This document shows positions 11,849-22,148 of a stretch of DNA of 64,000 nt, in pieces. The stretch is from Haemaphysalis longicornis (taxonomy: Eukaryota; Arthropoda; Arachnida; Ixodida; Ixodidae). The translations under genes and the position numbers were made by a program. Each line of letters opens with the position of its first letter. Within the stretch, counting starts at the first letter, position 1. Location of the stretch: assembly GCA_013339765.2 (NCBI GenBank), contig CM023457.1, positions 29,470,909 through 29,534,908 on the forward strand, given 5' to 3'. The notes under the pieces were generated by a model. It saw only the letters and a program-made list of their open reading frames with translations, made no database searches and had not been told where the DNA came from.

Positions 11849-12424
11849 GTAGGTTTTCACTTGTAGCGAGCTCAAAATACTCTTCCGTCACCTGAAATTT
11901 AAACCAGCCTGTAAATCTCAAGTAAGCATCTGCTTAATCATACGCACATTTTTAAAATACAAGGGCTGGAAAGCTTCCGCATTTTTTGAGGACATTAAAG
12001 GCCCCCGTACCAGGAATTCTGTTTTGGGCGCGTACCAACAGGCTATCAGAGCTTCCTAATCAAGAAATGGGGCAAACTCATTTAGTTAACCAAGAATATT
12101 GAATGGTTAACGGTGCAGAAAAAACAACGAAGGCTTCGACTCCGCAATAAATTCCGAACCCGTAAACCAGGCCCACAAAGCCAGAGAAGAGGGAAACTTC
12201 CACCGATAACCCGAAACCGAGGGGTCGGCCTTTCAGACCAGCCTTTGGTGGTAGCAGTGTAGGCAGTCTGAAATCGACAACAGAGCAATATTTTAGCAGA
12301 CAAGCCAGAAAGAACCACCCTTGCCTAAATATAACCGACGCAAAAATGCGTTGCAGGTACACGGCAAGTATACAGCACACATACATGGCAGATGCATAAA
12401 ACATACCCGCCATGATGAATAGTG

Positions 12425-12599
12425 GAGTGGAATCTCGTTAAACCGTACCTGCATAAGCCGTAGTTTCTTCTTATACGTAGTTAAGCCGAATCGCAGACTC
12501 GGTTTCCCTTTAACCTAATGCATCCTGATAAACAGTAGTGCCGGTTAGTGCGTACTTTCTTCGCGTCCTTATCACGTCAGGTTTAACGAGGTTTCACTG
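12425..12599. mobile_element. Tigger/pogo-type MITE with TA target site
   Basis: About 175 bp with terminal inverted repeats: agtggaatctcgttaaacc at 12,426-12,444, and its complement gtttaacgaggtttcactg ending at 12,599. The right TA target copy is at 12,600-12,601; the left copy (12,423-12,424) is mutated to TG. Duplication copy B has the empty site (gaatagtataac near 37,315). The CAGTG...CTCGTTAA type of end and the TA target are typical of pogo/Tigger family MITEs (family knowledge). Confidence 0.85.
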
Positions 12600-12734
12600 T
12601 ATAACACTTTACGAGCAGAAATATATCCTTATTTCAACAATATTATGTTTTTAGCGTAGTATACAGTCGGTATTTTTCCGCCTTTTTTAGCCAAACGTAT
12701 TTCTCCTCCCTGGTTAACACAGGCACCAGCTCCT

Positions 12735-13190
12735 CCTCGAGATGGGGATATAACCACCCCGCAGCAGTCATCGTCAAGGACTCCAGGACTGCCCTGCTGC
12801 GGCTGCACGCGGCCGATCATCCCACCAACAGCAGCGGCTACCCGGAGTGCTCCCTTGCAACCAAGCTGTGCACTGTGGCCTCCCGAGGCTGCGACCTGCG
12901 GCTCCACTGGCTACAGGGCCACAGTGGCATCCGGCGCAACGAGGACGCCGACGCCGAGCCAGGGAGGTCCGCACCACCCTGGCCCGCATGGTGCAGACGA
13001 TGCACCGACACGGGCGCAAGGACTCCCCTACATGTGCGGACTGTTCCGAACTGGAGACGCTGGAGCACCTACTCTGCTTCTGCCCCCACCACGCGGGGCC
13101 GAGAGCAGAGCTCCACCGAGCGCTCTAGCGTCGAGGCCTTCCCAGCGGCGGCATGGAGGACCTTCTGTTCCCGAAGGGGCCTGCGGCACC
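12735..13190 (+). mobile_element. LINE fragment: RNase H and C-terminal zinc motif
   Basis: Split over two frames: an RNase H piece (VKDSRTALLRL, then CDLRLHWLQGHSGIRRNEDAD) and a C-terminal zinc-binding piece (CADCSELETLEHLLCFC). This is the order seen at the end of RNase H-encoding non-LTR elements. It keeps the NExAD ending of RNase H, unlike the two other LINEs in this window, so it belongs to a different family. It is truncated at the 5' end and frameshifted. A short CA run follows at about 13,191. Confidence 0.75.
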
Positions 13191-13345
13191 CGACACACAC
13201 ACACAGCTTCGGTGGATGGCTTGGCTGCAAGCTTCGTTCGGACAGTCAGCGATGTTACGACGATACAGAGCTGCGCAAGGGCGACGTGCTAACCACTTCA
13301 CGTATATAAAAACGCAGGAGCAAAGAACTTGGTCCATCGGAAGCA
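13188..13345 (+). repeat. Repeat shared with 31983-32150
   Basis: It starts with (CA)n, continues through a tgcaaacttcgttcgga-like and acgacgatacagagctgcg block, and ends with a TATA-like cgtatataaaaacgcagg stretch and gcaaagaacttggt. The same sequence occurs inside the TTAA element of duplication copy B. The TATA-like stretch suggests the promoter or end region of a transposon. Family unidentified. Confidence 0.65.
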
Positions 13346-14297
13346 AATTACTCTCAACAGAAGAGCGGACCGTGGATGGTTGTCGCGCTACTTGCCGCCT
13401 TCTTGGAAACGGAAGCGGCCTCACGTACGCAGCTATTCTGCTGAAATAGCATCCGCTATTCTTCCGTACGCTAAACGCAGATGCATGCGCAGTGGGATCG
13501 ACGCAAAAAATAGCGTTCGCTAACTGTTTGCGTACGGCTTCGTACGTTATTCTAAAACTCTCTACTGTATATAAATGCTGCTTCAACTTTTCGCCGGCTC
13601 GAGAACTTCTTCGCTCTGCTCTGCGCCGCGTCGATAGCGACGGAGCAAGGCAGCGACGCGACACAGGTGGCTGCGGCGAGCGGGCCCAGTCCCAACACCG
13701 TATTTCTCTCTACAGAAAGCGCATAATTCTTGGTTTACACTGAAAAAATAGACGAAAAGCAGCGAGCATTACAACGCAGGTTTATTTTTGCTATTCAACA
13801 ACAATACGGCTTGTATGTCACGCCCTCTCTGTGATCGGCTGAGAAGACGTGACGTAATTTAAACAGTTGGCGGGAACGCCTACGTCACACATTAGGTATT
13901 TCAGCTTGCGTAAAAGTGACCTGATGCTACGTAACAGCTTGAAAATGGCGGCGGTTGTCGCCATGAAATAGAGCAAAAAATTTCGCAGACCTTTGGCGCT
14001 GTGAATTACCCGTGAATTTGCAACAGGCGCAGTTTCGCATGACAAGTGGCTTAAGACTGCTTTAACAAATAATAGTTGACTGTTTCCAAGTCAGCGATGA
14101 CGGCTTATAAAAATAACACCTCGTATTTTGTTTTTATGTTTGGCAATAAAATAGCAATTATTTGTTTGGCGTAACAGTAACACAAGAGAGCACTACAAGA
14201 CCCTCCGTTACAAGGAACCCAACGCATGGAATTTGTCCGCACTCCTCCTAGTAAGCTGGTGGGTCACGTTGTCTAATTCAAGAGAAAAATAGCAAAA

Positions 14298-14533
14298 CCC
14301 GCCGTGGTTGCTCAGTGGCTAAGGTGTTGTGCTGCTAAGCACGAGGACGCGGGTTCGATTCCCGGCTGCGGCGGCCGCTTTCGGATGGAGGTGAAGAGCA
14401 AAAACGCCCGTGTGTATGAGCTTTCGGCGCACGTTAAAGGTCCCACGTGGTCACCATTATTCTGGAGCCCTCCACTACGGTGCGCCTCATCCCCTGCGTT
14501 GCGTCGGCTCGTTAAACCTTACAATAAATCAAT
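14298..14533 (+). mobile_element. Ruka-like tRNA-derived SINE with 11-bp target duplication
   Basis: The head resembles a tRNA. The A-box region is gtggttgctcagtggctaagg and a near-perfect B-box GGTTCGATTCC follows. The body (aaaacgcccgtgtgt, gcgcacgttaaaggtcc, tggagccctccactac) ends in an AATAAATCAATA tail. AAAATAGCAAA is repeated at 14,286-14,296 and 14,534-14,544, so the element has intact target-site duplications. Related copies lie at 57,156-57,375 and 63,528-63,745. Assignment to the tick SINE family Ruka is from memory of its features and should be confirmed by alignment. Confidence 0.85.
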
Positions 14534-14544
14534 AAAATAGCAAA

Positions 14545-16600
14545 GAAAACACTGTTTTCTTCATTGCCGCGCTGATTGATGTTCGAGCTTGACGAACGAG
14601 TGATTCGGCGGCATCAATACGCCCTGCCGTTATCAGGCGTAGCGTTTCGCTGCCCTTACCGCGTGATACAACCGATGGTTACGGCCGTCTTTTTCTGGGA
14701 TCACGCCATGAACTTGCAACATAGCAGGAGACGATAGCGTGGCAGCGGTGATGGCTGGGTAGGTGATAACGCAACAAAAGCTTGCATTGAAGCAGAGAGC
14801 TCAACTATGTTACTAAAAGCGAGTGAAATAAATAAATAGATACGGTAAAAAAAGATTCTGTGGTGTTCATTAGCTCATAATCCGCCTTTCGCTGGCTGTT
14901 GGATCAACATTACTTGATCGCTTTGTGGTGTCGACGCCATTTTAACCCCTAGACATGTGGTTAATTTGCCAACCTAAGCTACCGTTCGAAAGTTTATGAT
15001 ACACACAAACTGTTTGTACAATTTTTATGCACAATATTTGCTAGCTGGGTTGTGATCTTTATGAGTGAAGCGTCAAATTACACTGCATGCGTCATAGCTA
15101 TATGTGCATCACGTCACTGATAGCTTGCGTTTTGCTTAGTAAAAAAAAAAAAAACAAGGCGAATTCGCTGTGAATTTGTGCTGTCGAGAATAGGGCCCTT
15201 GGCCGACGAGGGCCGCCGACGCGGCAGTGGTATAACACAATGTGTGAATTTTTAGGCAAGCTGACATGCGGGTGGTTTGGTGAGGCAATTCACGCATGCT
15301 CATATATTCGCATCCGAAGAGCTTCGTCGCTGGAGAAGAACAGGGAAGTTCGCGGATTGGTCGAGAATACGCCCTTGCCTGAGGCCGTGCGGGAGGGTCC
15401 GTAACGGCTGCAGAGAGAATTGTAGCGCCGGATTACGGGAATGTTTCAAGCGAAGGGGCAGCTGTGCGGGTGATTTAAGCGCACGGTGTGGTCAATGGCG
15501 AGTGGCGCCTTCGGAGTCTTGCACCATGGTGGGTATCCCGCATCTGATAGGATTCAGGCCGCGTCAGCGTACTAGGGAAAGAGACATCAGTGGTACGTGG
15601 AAGACTGTGTGCCGTAAAAGCGGGTACACGTCGCAAAAGGGAGGAGCGGCGCGATCAACCGTCACGTAGTCACGGCGTGCTTCTTTGGCTCCATAGGGGA
15701 GTTCGTGCGCGTAAGTCGATGCACGTTGTGTTGCGTGACTCGAACTCTCTTGGTGAGAGCAAAAATCCGCGAGTTGGTGTCCGGAGGCACGAATGTGTGG
15801 CTTGGACTCTATCAGAGGACACATCTCGCAGCTCTACTACCCTGGCGTTGTATTGCCTCCGGCCGTCTTCTGCGGGACAGGCCACGCCGCAACGACCGCT
15901 TTCGCTTCTGGTTGGCCCGGTGGGAGGATATGCGGACCGGCCGTAAGCAGTGGGTGTTCGTGGGGTAGCGCGCGCCGCGGCAATGCGACTGTGAGGAACC
16001 TGGGAACGCGGCCCCATCTCGGAGCGCGTGGCGGTGACGTTGGTCACCAAGATTCGAGCCCTCACCCCGGAGCGGGACTCGGAGATCGTTCTGGCCGGTG
16101 CTGATCGTTCCCGCCAGCCCAAGTTGGAGTACGATGTGACCCGGCTGTCGCGGGCGTTCTGTCGCCTCGGGGCGACCAAATCTCGCACCATCTGAACAGC
16201 GGGGCTGTGCAAGCAGCCGGCTCCTCGCCAAGCGAGGCCCCGGATGGTCCTGCTCATGATCCGACGCCAAACCGTCGCCCCGAGTAGGCGATGGTCATCG
16301 CGGACGAAAGGGCCCCGTTATCGTGTGCGCGTCGCCCGGCCAGTTGCTCCCAATGGAATTCGCCATTAGTCGACCCTCCGTGTCCGGCGTCCGCACCTCT
16401 CCTCCTCCACAACAGCTGTGATAACGCCGCTCTCTCTCCCTCTCCTCTCCACACCACCTGTGCGCTAGCGCACGCTGCTCCTCCTTTCCCTCTGCACACC
16501 AGCTGTCCAATCACGCGCATGCGCGCTTCCTCCCCTCCACTCCCTCTGCCTGCAAATAAACCCGTCCGCGCTCCGCTCAGTTGCTTCTTCGGTACTGCGC
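14545..16600. other. No confident gene; one short coding-like stretch
   Basis: A T/A-rich region with a poly-A run (about 15,141-15,154), then GC-rich sequence from 15,200. Long frames on both strands between 15,277 and 16,743 overlap and look compositional. One + strand stretch at about 16,013-16,195 reads like protein (VTLVTKIRALTPERDSEIV ... LEYDVTRLSRAFCRLG) and ends at a TGA, but no family is recognised. It may be the end of a decayed transposon gene. Confidence 0.35.
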
Positions 16601-16602
16601 CG

Positions 16603-16985
16603 TCCGATGACTGCAATGGACGCCAACGATTCCGTCAGCGAACTGCTGGCACACTTCAACTAGCGCCAGCCAGCACACTGTCAGAACCGCGAGCACCTCC
16701 AAGACAAGGCTGCACAGAGGAGAGCTCGCGACGCCGAACGTAAACGGCAGCATCGAGCAGCGGATTCCTCGCTTCGAGAACCAGAAGCCGCTTTGAAACG
16801 CCAGCGGCGAGTAGCTGATCCAGATGGCGTTCGGCAACGTGACAACGCTCGAAACGCCAGCGTCGAACAGCGGATTCCTCGCTTCGAGAACGAGAAGCCG
16901 CAAAATGTTCCCCACTACTCGATAAATAAAGAAGACATTTATTACGCTACTACAGGTGTCTTTACTCTAACAGCCAATTAACACG
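16603..16985 (+). pseudogene. Arg/Lys-rich repeat coding remnant (STPR-like)
   Basis: From the ATG near 16,617 a short frame (MDANDSVSELLAHFN) meets a stop. Beyond it the + strand encodes basic repeats: RRARDAERKRQHRAADSSL, then ALKRQRRVADPDGVRQRD. At the DNA level a ~37-bp block (cagcggattcctcgcttcgag...) appears twice, 108 bp apart (about 16,756 and 16,864). The pattern resembles the ~23-residue STPR DNA-binding repeats known from arthropods (family knowledge). The stop and frame changes indicate a relic. Confidence 0.4.
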
Positions 16986-16989
16986 CTAC

Positions 16990-19432
16990 TACTCCACGGC
17001 TTTGCATCCCTTAGGGCTCCCACGTGGGAAATGGTGTAATTTTTTCGAGTGCTTTAGCGAATATTCTTTAGGGAGTGAATGACAAGAACAAGCACACTGA
17101 ATAATTAATCCAAGCAGCATGTGTATCGCAGGCTACCGGACCATTTTCATGGGCTATGTTAAAGCCGGGGCCACGCGGAACAAACAAAAAAAATCAAGAA
17201 ATTAATAATAAATCAACTATGGTTAGTCTTTTTCCCAAAACGAGGTAGTACCAAAAATAGGTTTTGAACGGAAAAATTAAAGCCTGACACTTGTTTCTGA
17301 TAAAGATCGCCTGCGTGAGATTCTTTGAGGGGTCCTTCGATGGTGGAGGCTGATCAGGTGCGGCGTTAATAGTAAAATGTATCATCGTATTTGGGATTGT
17401 CGACTAACTCGAGAAGCTTACTCTTGTCTGTCAATCAAAGTGCAACATTAAAATCAGTATCGTGTTTCCTAGGAAGCTTCTGATACGAATTGTAGCTGCT
17501 GCATTGGAACCGCGCTTTTCTAGAAAGGCTCTGCGATGCTCGCTGACGCTAGCTGACTTTGCGCATGGAGGCTTGAAATTGCCCTATCCGGACTTTTATC
17601 TTTTTTTCTGCTTGCCCTACGAGGCTCACATTCTGGCCACGACTGGCTTAGATGAGAAGGTTGCTAGTAATTGAGTTTGCGACGCTACGCCAGCTCAATG
17701 GCTGAACATTGGTGCTGCCGATTTCAACTGTTGCTTTCAGAGTGGAGGGGGGTATGCATTTCTTTCCTGCCGGAAGTCCGAATTCATGCGACGCATCGAA
17801 CGAGCCAGTCTACTTGAGGAGTAAAACTGGCAGCGACAGGGTGAAAGGTGCAAGAGGTGCCCTAAGAGTTTACGATCGCGTTAGTCAGCAAATCCTTACG
17901 ACACACACCCAGGGGCACATAGCCCGCGTCGCAAAAAAGGGAGGGGGGAGGCAGCGGTGTCTCTTGGTGCAGATCGTCCCTATGGCATTCTCTGCTGAAC
18001 ACGGTGAGGTCCTGCGTGGTCAGGACAGAGTATCATATTCACCGGAACCCCATTCGTTGCAGTTAGGGCTTCGCAAAGCTCTGTAACAAAAGGGAATTGT
18101 ACGTTTCTACTCCAATCTGACCAGAAGGTGTCGCAGGTGCAACATGCACAGAAGCTACCCTTTCAAACCCATTTGACACGTCCCTTCAGTGGCTCACACC
18201 TCCCGATAGGCGAGGGACTTGCTAGGAAACAACCCAGATGTATCTAATTCGGGAATCGCCAGTTAGCTATCGAAATCATTGGGAGCGGGAACTTAGTATA
18301 TGAAGAAAAATACCAGGGGCAGAATTTGCACGGTAAAGACATTGGGCGCAAGATAAAGACATTGGTTCTGAAAAGTTTCTGATTAATGTCCGCATCAATG
18401 AGCAAGCACGAGTGGAACATTGGGGCCGAGGGAGAGGGGAATTCCGGTGCGCCTTGGGGTTGGTGGGGGCAAGTGCCCGTTTTACACGCCCTGCCGACGC
18501 CCATGGCGTTACATACATTGCAACATAGCTTAGAGCTAATGCAATGTTCGGCGAATAACCACGTGTAAAAGAAGAGTACGAGTACATAAATAGAAATTAC
18601 CGCGCTATTTCAGTAATTATTTAAAATATAATGCATTTACATGAGCAGTGCTATGATTCCCAACGTATAACGATTCGCCTTTCTGATAGGGGCTCCTACG
18701 CGCGCGCTTGCAGCCTTATCTCTTCAACCGGAAAAAGAAAAAAATGCTGCACGCACAACTCTCTCAAAAATCCTTCACCGTCATATGTGTAGCACAAAAT
18801 TTCCAACATTGGACTTTGCCAACAGTTCTCGCACGATAGAGTTTCGTTACAATATGGCTTCTTTCCATCAAAACTTTTAACCCAAGCCGAAGCTTTGCAA
18901 CGCGACTTTTCGGTAAACGCAAGAGTGAGAACAACCATATATGTCGGGGTTTTTTGTGCACAACGAGACGAAAATTGTTTGATAGCGCGAGAAAAAGACG
19001 GACCAAAGTACATGCTTGCATACAAAAATTTTCGAAGCGAAACAGTTAGTAGTAGTGGTGCTGCTGCCAACGTAGCCGACGCTACATAGGCGATTTGCCT
19101 TCAAACAATTGCTTGCAATAAAGGACCGCCATGCGGCGCCAGGCTAATCACTTGAACTTAGCACCCTCGTTATCAAACAAGAGCCTTCAGAGTATCTCTA
19201 ATATCGAGTGAGTGCGTCGCCGTCAAGGGCAGAAAAAATACCCCTGCCCTTTCGCACAATGCGGGTTCACGTGAACGAAGGTTCTTGAAGCTGTTATCGC
19301 TCTCTGGCGGTATCCAGGCGCCTTTGCTGCGTTCCACTACTCCGTTTCGCATCCGCCCCGTCGGCTGAACTGCGCCACAGAGCGCATTACTTCGCGTCAA
19401 AATACTGCGGCATCCGCCGCCCAGATCTAATA
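16990..19432. other. No gene recognised upstream of the TRAF exon
   Basis: A fragment of another small repeat (reverse complement of acaccat...cccgtggg) is at about 17,024-17,050. A 124-codon minus-strand frame at 18,696-19,070 has no domain signature and low-complexity flanks. The last 150 bp before 19,433 share patchy similarity with the DNA just upstream of the second TRAF copy (the catccgcc ... gcgcattacttcgc block versus about 44,070-44,120). Confidence 0.4.
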
Positions 19433-19720
19433 ATGCCTGATCAAAGCGTGTCACTTCACCGAGTGCGAGGCCTTGTCAATGGCGCGAACTGGCGAGCTAC
19501 GAAGTTCACTTCCGTCGTACCGCACCACCTCACCTGCGGACTCTGCGGGGTCATTTCACCGACGACCTTTTTACTGCCCTGTTTTCACACCCTGTGCGAG
19601 TCGTGCGTATGTGCGAGCGCAAACGACGGGAACGCCGTGTGTCCGTTCGACGAGCAGCCATTCTCTGTGGCCGACTGCCCAAAGTTCCCCTTGCCCTTAG
19701 ATACAGCGGAAAAGTTGAAG
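19433..19720 (+). CDS. TRAF-like protein, exon 1 (RING finger)
   Basis: Encodes 96 residues beginning MPDQSVSLHRVRGLV and ending AEKLK at a consensus donor (GTAAGT, 19,721-19,726) in phase 0. A RING finger of C3HC3D type is complete: C35-x2-C38, C50-x-H52, C55-x2-C58, C70-x2-D73. This is the ligand set of TRAF6-type RINGs. In TRAF proteins the RING binds a ubiquitin-conjugating enzyme and drives ubiquitination in immune and stress signalling at the cytoplasmic side of receptors (family knowledge). The start is chosen because the homologous exon at 44,165 begins with the same MPDQ..LHRVRGLV. It joins in phase to the exon at 22,149. Whether the locus is still functional depends on the frameshifts in its MATH domain. 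Confidence 0.85.
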
Positions 19721-20096
19721 GTAAGTGTCGTCTCGCTTTGGTTACAAATATCCCAGTTTTCGTATTGGCAGCATATTTTGGAGCTTTGTGCAGAGCTTTA
19801 TAACCAATTCCCTCTTTGCAGTCGGGTTCTCTTTCACACATTTTTCGGGTGAGCAAACTTCGCGGGACTTATGCTTGTGCCTGTCGGTTTTACAATACTC
19901 GGACTTTAAATAGCAGTCAATATTGGTCTAGAAAACGCACTGCCACAAACTATACGCATTGCGTTGCTTGTTCTTGCAAACTGTTCAATTTAGCGCAGCT
20001 CACCGCCGATACCTTTTGTGAACGTAGGGCCATATCTAGAGGGCAAAGTATGCGCATGGCAGGCGACCAAATTCTTGACAATAGCTATACTGTATA

Positions 20097-20412
20097 GGCA
20101 GTGGCTATTTTGCCGGCAGCCGGCAGATTAGCCTGGAAGAAAAGTTGCCGGCAGTTCCTTCCCATTGGCTGGCCCAGGCCACGTGATTATTCTGCCGGCA
20201 CATTTCCTCGGGAGCTATTTTGCCGGCTGCCGGCACATTTTCACAGTTGCTATTTTGCCGGCAGCCGGCACATTAGCCCGGGAGAAAAGTTGCCGGCAAT
20301 TCCTCGGCAATGCTGCCTCTTTGCGCCAATGCTGCGGCAGGCGGAGATGTCAACTGTGACGTTGGGGACAAGTTTTCGAGCTTTGCCGAGCTTGAGGAGA
20401 ATAGCCACTGCC
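20097..20412. mobile_element. MITE with 9-bp target duplication inside TRAF intron
   Basis: A 316-bp element bounded by the inverted pair GGCAGTGGCTATT / AATAGCCACTGCC and flanked by the direct repeat TACTGTATA (20,088-20,096 and 20,413-20,421). The interior is built from repeated GCTATTTTGCCGGC ... GTTGCCGGCA units at about 20,103, 20,214 and 20,248. Nine-base target duplications are typical of Mutator-like elements (family knowledge). It carries no coding sequence, so it is non-autonomous. Confidence 0.85.
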
Positions 20413-20429
20413 TACTGTATAAGGGGTGT

Positions 20430-22148
20430 GCATGCTGGGGCAAATACGTGTCACTCTTGCTCTCCCTCGCATGAAGTACAGTCAGAAACCTTATTATAGT
20501 AGCAACAGGAACAGGCGCCCCTATGCATATGCAGAACGCCCTAGCGGCAGGCTGGCGCACTTTCATAGTTCGTATTTTTGACGGGCCCACTCCCTATAGT
20601 AGTGTTTGATCGCGCTGCTGTTTGCTGGGGTCATTACGACAGCCTGGACATCTGAAAAAAAGGTCGCCGGAAGAGCACGTGCAGATAAAGTTAGTTTTAC
20701 GGCCTCGTCAAAATGATAAAGGCGGTGAATTCATAGGCGCGTGCTGTGATGTGTACGAAATCAGCCGCGATTGATTGATATCCGGGACCGCCAAACGTGC
20801 AAACCACGGGTCTCAGCCGGCCTCTCATTTGAGCGCTCTGCATGTACCGGGTGACACGCGCTGCTGTGCCTACTGTAATGGGGCATCTGACTATTATGTA
20901 CTGCTGCGTGGTTCAAAGCTAGAAACAAGTCAAAAGAGTAGACAACGTCATTCGGCTTCCTACCTTATAGGCGCATTTGTTCATAGTTTGAAGATTACAT
21001 ACGCTTCCGTTCTAATCACATGCGGAGTTAACAGCCATGTTCTCTGGAAGCTCATACTATTACTAGAGCTAATATATCTGAAATAAAGTATGTTTTGAAT
21101 AAATAATATGGCTTAATGTTAGTCATTTCTAAAAGACGATCGCGGAGGACCACTGTTTTTATGGACATATTGCTCTTATTTTTTAAAACTTCCTTGAACT
21201 ATTTAAGATACCTCTAGTCAGTTTTATCCGCTAGGAGGAATACTGCAGCGATAAGCGGTTAGAAAACCAACACTAAGTGTAGCTGCTGCGATGCCAAGTG
21301 TATTATGAATAATTTTCCGGTTATCTGTGCCGCCTTGATTTTAGTTTTATAATAATACCTCAGCCAGAACATCCTAGCACATTCTGACCAATAGAAGAGA
21401 ACCTAATGTGCTCTTCTATAGTCAAGTGCCTAAAGGCAGAAATTGGGACGGTGATCCGAATTAGATCTTGTAAAAGAGTCGGCGAATATTGACACATACT
21501 TTTGAACTAGAGTACTTCTGGTGGAAGGAGTGCCATACGTTTAACCGGAATTGTATTGTTCTGTTTTTAGACACAAAGCCCAGCTTTTACGCAATGTTCA
21601 GTGGGCGGAAAGGGTTCATGACGCACATCCCTTTACAATCCTAAAATTGTATGCAATATGGCAAGTCAAAGCATTAACTCAACAAATAATTTCTATGCAC
21701 TTACTCTGAAAAATGCTGCTCTTTCTGTACACACTTGACCTAAAACATAGACAGAATACGTCACAGAAAACATAGTTTACTGCTCCTCCGGCAAAACGTC
21801 TTAGGGTAAATTCTCGCTTAATGAAAAACGCGCTCTACGTTTCTCACAACACACGAAGAAGGGTGGAGGTCGGGTTCTAGTTAAAGCGAACACATGCAGT
21901 TGCTGAGAATTCTTATCTCTTCAACATAAATGAAGGGCACCTTTCCAAACCAAGCACAATTTTGTGTGGCGTGTCAATCCAAATAAAACAATAATAAAAG
22001 GCAACAGATGCCTCTACACGGCTTTTTTAGATTATTAGAAACGTTCAGTGCGTGCAATTACTACCACTTCACCAAAGTCACACTGCCGTAAACACCTGTC
22101 AGTAAGTCGTGCTTACTCCGTACTCCTTTTTCTCCTTTCTTCGTCCAG
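20430..22148. other. Remainder of TRAF intron, no gene recognised
   Basis: AT-rich intronic sequence with only short open frames. It ends in a pyrimidine-rich tract and the acceptor ttcttcgtccAG at 22,147-22,148, immediately followed by the TRAF zinc-finger codons. Confidence 0.6.

Larger units (their letters stand above)
5102..12733 (+). repeat. Segmental duplication, copy A
   Basis: Collinear in direct orientation with copy B (29236-37430). Shared landmarks include the cactacagcttctggcgg start (5102 / about 29236), the cacccagtttattgcgctta block (about 6306 / 30470), gcgcaaagcgtgttttttcg (about 7590 / 34180), a GAAT microsatellite (about 10,260 / 36,161) and the ggttaacacaggc end (about 12,710 / 37,410). 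Homology stops abruptly at 12733. No host gene is recognisable inside either copy. Copy-specific insertions account for most length differences. Confidence 0.85.

Noticed and set aside
15277..16743. Chain of long open frames (up to 195 codons) on both strands
   Set aside because: Explained by high GC; frames overlap each other antisense and show no family motif, apart from one short stretch noted near 16,013-16,195.
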